Shown in pieces: positions 17,046 to 21,973 of a DNA stretch of 21,973 nucleotides. Origin of the DNA: Pilasporangium apinafurcum (lineage: Eukaryota; Oomycota; Peronosporomycetes; Pythiales; Pythiaceae); assembly GCA_001600495.1 (NCBI GenBank), contig BCKE01000017.1:562522-584494 (forward strand). Reading direction: 5' to 3'. Every line of letters starts with the position of its first letter. Positions within the stretch are counted from its first letter, which is position 1. The position numbers and the translations under genes were made by a program. The notes below the pieces were generated by a model, which saw only the letters and a program-made list of their open reading frames with translations, was not told the origin of the DNA and did not search any database.

Positions 17046-20000
17046 ATGTTGCTATTAGGGATGTTGATAAGTCTCACAGGACTTTCCTCCATCATGACAT
17101 CGCTTGCACAATTGACCAAAACTGACCTAGCCACACCTCCACTTAAGCCAACTGGAGCCCAGGATGCGGATGTGCAGGCAGATATGCAGCGCAAGTTGGC
17201 ACGCCGGTTGCTCGAAACAACTACAACATCGATGCCGTCACCTCACGATCCTTTCATGTTTGGTACGTCTCTCTGATGCCGGTGTGCATGCGTGTAAATT
17301 GCTTCTCTAATTACGACAATTGATAATGGATGTACCGTAGACAATCATCTTGTGGGAAACGTCATGGTGGAAAGTCACCCAGTGTACGGATCAGCATCCT
17401 TCTCCATTCGGTCCGGCAGGATATACCGAACGATCGCTGTGGTAGGGTCGAATGGTGCGCCAATCGGTGCGACACAAGTCCCTACGCAAACTGACGCACG
17501 GTATGCATTAATAAATTTTCGCCATTGAGTTAATGTTCATGGTCTGACAGTGTTGCTTTACAATCTCCTACAAAGGAAGTATATTAATGTCGGTGATGTT
17601 GTCTTCTTTAATCAAATGGATTCAAGAACTGTGGTGGGTGTGAGCACATCCAACATTTATATTGATCAAGGTCTTCAGCATTCAATGGCTGGTGGTGAAA
17701 GTATTGAAATTCGCAAACAATTGATGTCGATGAGTGAAGATACATCTTTGCAAGGAGTAATCAATTCGCGAGGATTTCGCCTTCAATCACGTGACGACAC
17801 TATCGAAGCTGCTACCGCTCACAAATCGTTGCATATTCGCCATTTTGCAGATGGTAGTTCCACACAAGCGAGATTACTACCAGGAAATGTGTCTGTAGAA
17901 CACGGTAGCGATGCTGTAGTAACGTTAGTCGATTTGTCCGTAGAACTCTCCGGAAGCACTTTTATTCGCCTTGCTGGGGACTCGTATTTGGTAGATCCTA
18001 TGCGCGCCGTAAACAGTTCGATGTTCTTCCTTGATCGACCTTACGCTGGCCCTACATACGATGATTTACCGATCTATGTCGATGGTATTGGGACGGGTGT
18101 ATTATTCCATGTAAACGGTATGTCTGGTGTGGAAGCTGGAGCAAGTATTGACGTAATCGCTGCAGTATCGGATGAAGACAACTCAACGGATGTGCTTCTT
18201 TCTACAACCACCAATGGTATTGCAACAAGCAGATTGAAAATAAACGAAGCTGGGATCCAGCTTCTTGGTAAAACGTCCATGATTTCGTCTGAGGTCGATG
18301 ACATTAAAATTCAATCCGCAAAGCATTTATCCTTGACCGCAGGTGCTTTGAATAATAAACCCGGCTCAAACGTTGAAATACATGCTGGTGCATCCAATTA
18401 TCAACCAGGCGGTAATATCGTCCTGATATCGGGGCAAAGCATGCAATCTTCATCTGGAAATGTTTTTATTGGTTCAGCTCCATCTGTAGCTTATGCCACC
18501 ACTTCTGGTTTAATTGAGTTGGGTACTGGCAAGGGAAGTAATGGATCGTCCGGTACTTTGACTATCCACTCCGGTGACGCCTTATCAGGTAATTCGGGTG
18601 ATATTCATATTTTTTCGGGGTTGGCAAGCAAAGCCAAGTCCGGTGATGTGATACTTCAGACTTCGCAAGCTAATGGTACAGCTGGTTCCATAATGCTTTC
18701 AGTCGGTGCTACCAACGATACCAGAGGCGGATCGGTGAATATTACAGCCGGTACTTCGCTAGCTCCCAGTTCCAGTAATAATGGTGGTAGTATTTTCGTT
18801 CACGCTGGTTCTGGTCCAAACTACGGCGGAAATGTAGATATTATTGCTGGAATTGGCAACGATACTCGAGGTGGCCATGTGCTCATTGCTAGTGGAAATA
18901 GTATCGGCGGATCGAGCGGCAATATATCAATTAAAACTCGAACTTCTGGTACTGACGGCAGCAGTGGTTCGGTGTCTATATCGTCTGGAATTTCCAAAAA
19001 AGGTGATTCAGGCGAGATCTTAATTGCTACATCAGCTGCCTCCAGCGGTATGGCGGGCTCAATCTCGCTTCAGGTCGGTAGGGGCGACATTTCTGAAGGT
19101 GGAAAAATATCTATCTTTGGCGGAAACACCACTAAATCTGATGGCGTTGGAGGGTTCATTTTGCTGAAAGGTGGTGATGGGCAAGTTAACGGAGGCAACG
19201 TTAACGTCATTGCTGGGGCTGCTCAAGGTACAAAGGGAGGAAATGTTACGATTACAAGTGGCGCTGGCAAAAGCTCTGACAGTGGCGATATCGTAATTGC
19301 AACCCCAGCATCAGGTATCAATCGCACAAGCGGTTCATTGACATTTTTTACCGGCAACTCGAATGGTGGGAGCTCTGGTAACATCAAAATCTCAACTTTG
19401 GACGCTGTTAACGGAGAAAGTGGGTCCATTCTCGTGGAAGTAGGAAGCAGTGATGTCGCGAATGGAGGCACAATCAATCTTGTTGGTGGTAATAATACGG
19501 TCGATACGGGAGGTATAATATCAGTGACTGGTGGATTTGGCGTTTCTGGAGGGGGTAACGTATCACTCAATGGTGGATCTACTAGTAACGCAGTCGGTGG
19601 CAGCATACGCATCATAAGTGGAAGTGGAACCGATGCAATCAGTGGAGACATAGTGATTGGCAGCGACAATTCAGGGATTGGTGGGACAAGTGGGTCTTTG
19701 GCGTTATTTACGGGCGAATCAAGTGAAGGCGACTCAGGCAATGTATCATTGTCGACATCAAACGCTAACAGTGGAAGAAGTGGTTCCATTTCATTGACTG
19801 CGGGATCTGGAAGTACCATTGACAGTGGATCAGTGAGCCTTACGGGTGGATCCAGTTCGGATAATGACGGACATGGCGGTCCTGTTTCAATCCTCGGTGG
19901 TGCTAGTAAATCTGTTGGTGGTAGCGTATCAATACTTGGCGGAATTGGAGACAATGAGTATGGTGGGGACGTGGTGATCTCAAGTGGGAATGGTAGTGCT

Positions 20001-21973
20001 GCTTCGAGTGGCAACGTGACCATAATGACTGCTGCTGCTGGAGCTGCGGATAAGCCTAGTGGATCTCTCGTGTTCTCAAGTGGGCTATCTGAGAACGCTA
20101 ATACTGGTGACATAGTCGTTTTGACCTCTGATTCTACCAACGGTATGAGCGGTGCAATTTCGGCTGTAGTGGGGTCAAGTGGTGCTGATGCAGGTAACGT
20201 GATACAAATGTCTGCTGGAAATGGATTCTTGGAAGGTGGAGCGATCATACTTACTGGAGGACATGGAAGCGACATTGGTGGATCTATCCATTTGACTGGT
20301 GGTAGTGGGAATAGCACGAAAGGTGGGAACATTCAAATAACTAGCGGCGCTGGTAATACTGGATCCGTTTTGATTGGTACAGCAAATTCAAGTCCTGGCC
20401 ACGATAGTGGTCCACTGGTATTGTCAACTGGTACATCAAATGCTGGTGACTCTGGCGATATTTCTATTTTGACAGGTAATGCAACAGACGGAACCAGCGG
20501 AACCATTGCTATTTCCGTCGGCGTCGGTGACGACGACATCGGAGGCGATGTAACCATTTCTGCTGGTTCGTCAAGCAACATTGCCGGGACTGGTGGTCGA
20601 GTACTGATTGAAGGTGGCGTAAGCGAGAGCGGTGGTGAGGTCGTAATTTCGGGTGGTGCCGGTAACTCGATGTTTGGTGGCGACGTAAAGATTGAAAGTG
20701 GTGGCGGGTCAAACGTGACGAGNGGCAACGTGTTGATTGCAAGTTTAGCTTCTGGTAGTACACAAACGAGTGGATCATTGTTATTCTCGACTGGTGTATC
20801 CACTGGGGGAGATTCTGGATCAATTGACATCGCAACATCTAATGCTATTGATGGACAGTCTGGTTCGATTCGTTTGTCGGTGGGATTAAGTGATTCGAAG
20901 TATGGCGGCGATGTTACGATTAGCGCTGGTAATAGTTCGAACGATGTTGATGTAGATGCTGGTATTGGTGGTCGTGTCATCCTCAGCGGTGGCAGCGGTA
21001 CATCAATGGGTGGTGATGTAGAAGTGATGGGAGGTGCTGGATTAGCCAAAGTTGGTGGATCCATCCGTGTCATAAGTGGTTCCAGTACTTCTGCCACCAG
21101 TGGTGACATTGACATCAGAAGTGCTGATGCAAGTTCGTCGCAGACCAGTGGGTCAGTGATAATGTCCAGTGGTATATCGTACAATGGGGACTCGGGTAGT
21201 GTGAATGTGAGTAGTTCAAGTGCTAGTGGTGGACGTGGTGGGACCATCATGTTAAGTGTGGGATCGGGTGATGCCGAGAAGGGTGGTGCATTGACCATTG
21301 AAGCAGGAGAGTCGCGCGATTCGAGTGGTGTTGGTGGTACCGTCTCTATCGTCGGTGGTGTAGGTATGTCTGATGGAGGTGATGTTACGATATCAGGCGG
21401 GAACGGATCGACCCAGGTTGGGGGAAGCGTTCGTATAATAGGCGGAGGTAGTGATGAAGTCAACAGTGGTGATGTGGCAATTGGAAGTCGTGGATCAATT
21501 TTGGGTGAACGAAGTGGCTCTGTGACGTTGTCTACCGGTGCAACTGCAGCAGGCGAATCCGGTAATATTTCTATCTCGACTTCAGATTCAACTGGTGGTA
21601 AGAGTGGTTTTATTAAGATCAGTGTTGGTTCGGGTGACAACAAATATGGAGGATCGTTGGATTTATCTGGTGGTACAAGTCGACACAACGATGGAGTTGG
21701 TGGATTGGTATCGATTCGTGGTGGTATTGGTTCCGACATTGGCGGTGATGTGGTGATCAACGGCGGATTCGGTAACTTTACTGGTGGTGGCAACGTGCAA
21801 GTGACAAGTGGTGAAGGCTATGGTGCGAACAGTGGTGACGTAATTATTGGCACTGCTCATGGTGATCCAAGTCAGTCGAGCGGTTCATTGACATTTTTTA
21901 CCGGCAACTCGAATGGTGGGAGCTCTGGTAACATCAAAATCTCAACTTTGGACGCTGTTAACGGAGAAAGTGG
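17046..21973 (+). CDS. Giant secreted Gly/Ser-rich beta-solenoid protein, 5-prime part (three exons so far, runs off the window)
   Basis: Exons 17046-17262, 17341-17500 and 17576 to beyond 21973 (introns of 78 and 75 bases; phases 1 and 2 close) encode at least 1,591 residues without a stop. The ATG at 17046 follows an in-frame TAA. Residues 1-21 are a signal peptide (MLLLGMLISLTGLSSIMTSLA), so the protein should be secreted or enter the secretory pathway. Residues 22-370 are a non-repetitive head domain with beta-like segments (VVGVSTSNIYIDQG, LQGVINSRGFRLQS, FIRLAGDSYLVDP), recalling fibre or adhesin heads. From about residue 373 on, the chain is a regular array of ~15-residue coils of form [SG]G-x-[IV]-x-[IVL]-x-x-G, expected to fold as a right-handed beta-solenoid. 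Many NxS/T sequons occur; Cys is essentially absent from the array. No family was recognised. A cell-surface or extracellular adhesive role is inference. The C-terminus lies outside. Confidence 0.85.
19329..19423 (+). repeat. Exact 95-bp repeat, copy 1
   Basis: Identical base for base to 21879-21973, 2,550 bases (seven higher-order units, 850 codons) downstream and in the same reading frame. Sequence upstream of the repeat differs between the copies. Confidence 0.97.
21879..21973 (+). repeat. Exact 95-bp repeat, copy 2, at the window end
   Basis: Identical to 19329-19423. The match runs up to the last base of the window, so its true length is unknown. Other higher-order units of the array are far less similar to each other. 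Confidence 0.97.

Larger units (their letters stand above)
18316..21973 (+). repeat. Coding beta-solenoid repeat array with eight-coil higher-order unit
   Basis: About 45-base subunits each encode one predicted solenoid coil. From 18915 on they group into higher-order units starting at 18915, 19281, 19641, 20007, 20358, 20721, 21099, 21465 and 21831, that is, spacings of 366, 360, 366, 351, 363, 378, 366 and 366 bases. In each unit coils 1-4 usually begin SG (for example SGDIVI, SGSLTF, SGNIKI, SGSILV) and coils 5-8 begin GG (GGTINL, GGIISV, GGNVSL, GGSIRI). Units are well diverged at the DNA level, so the array is old apart from one exact 95-base duplication. The stretch 18316-18914 is less regular, with about ten coils between 18453 and 18915. 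One ambiguous base (N) lies at 20723. Confidence 0.9.

Noticed and set aside
19223-21793. Two long minus-strand open frames (369 and 486 residues, Pro/Leu-rich) opposite the solenoid array
   Set aside because: They are the antisense of Gly/Ser/Thr/Val-rich codons (GGT, AGT and ATT read back as ACC, ACT and AAT/CCA-like), which rarely make stops. The plus frame has a signal peptide, introns and a coherent repeat fold.
1-21973. CRISPR arrays, tRNA, rRNA and bacterial operon features
   Set aside because: No spaced direct-repeat array, no cloverleaf or rRNA-like sequence was seen, and spliced genes rule out a bacterial source. The solenoid array is coding, not CRISPR.

Overview
The window looks like nuclear DNA from an oomycete (water mould or downy mildew type). 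Genes are protein-coding, closely spaced and on both strands. Every gene reconstructed here as multi-exon has short GT-AG introns, mostly 64-88 bases with GTAAR/GTATG/GTACG donors. A possible oomycete initiator-like start site lies at 2593-2609. Between the genes lie relics of a LINE-type retrotransposon, an ankyrin-repeat gene and a Fanzor (eukaryotic TnpB-like) nuclease. The organism call is inference from gene style; species cannot be fixed from this sequence.

Left part (1-7.2 kb): a decayed L1-like reverse transcriptase (327-872, +) sits beside a decayed ankyrin-repeat gene (887-1386, -). A three-exon PSMG4-like proteasome assembly chaperone (1678-2228, -) with a 16-nt first coding exon diverges from a six-exon OCIA-domain-like membrane protein (2644-3664, +). 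Then come a possible 52-residue membrane protein (3989-4147, +), an unrecognised 178-residue protein (4367-4903, -), a stretch of broken coding-like sequence (5.0-5.7 kb, -) and a weak two-exon candidate gene (6363-6939, -).

Middle part (7.2-15.5 kb) is the best-preserved gene block: a coiled-coil acidic protein (7210-7902, -), a CA-rich microsatellite (8009-8081), a METTL21-like lysine methyltransferase (8734-9513, -), a TPR protein (9786-10931, +), a membrane-anchored GT4 glycosyltransferase with an unusual N-terminal half (10994-12940, -), and a three-exon phytochelatin synthase with intact Cys-His-Asp triad (13835-15444, +).

Right part (15.5-22 kb): a Fanzor-type RNA-guided nuclease relic (15841-16514, +) still shows its RuvC and zinc-ribbon motifs but carries two stops and a frameshift. 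After it comes the start of a very large secreted Gly/Ser-rich protein (17046 to beyond the window end, at least 1,591 residues). About 1,200 residues of it are a predicted beta-solenoid made of ~15-residue coils, organised in a regular higher-order unit of eight coils (about 120 residues; four SG-type followed by four GG-type). The last 95 bases of the window exactly duplicate bases 19329-19423 of the same gene, which points to an assembly break inside the repeat or to recent gene conversion.

The genes do not form one pathway. The most interesting items are the 8-coil solenoid protein, the Fanzor relic and the unusual architecture of the phytochelatin synthase and the glycosyltransferase.
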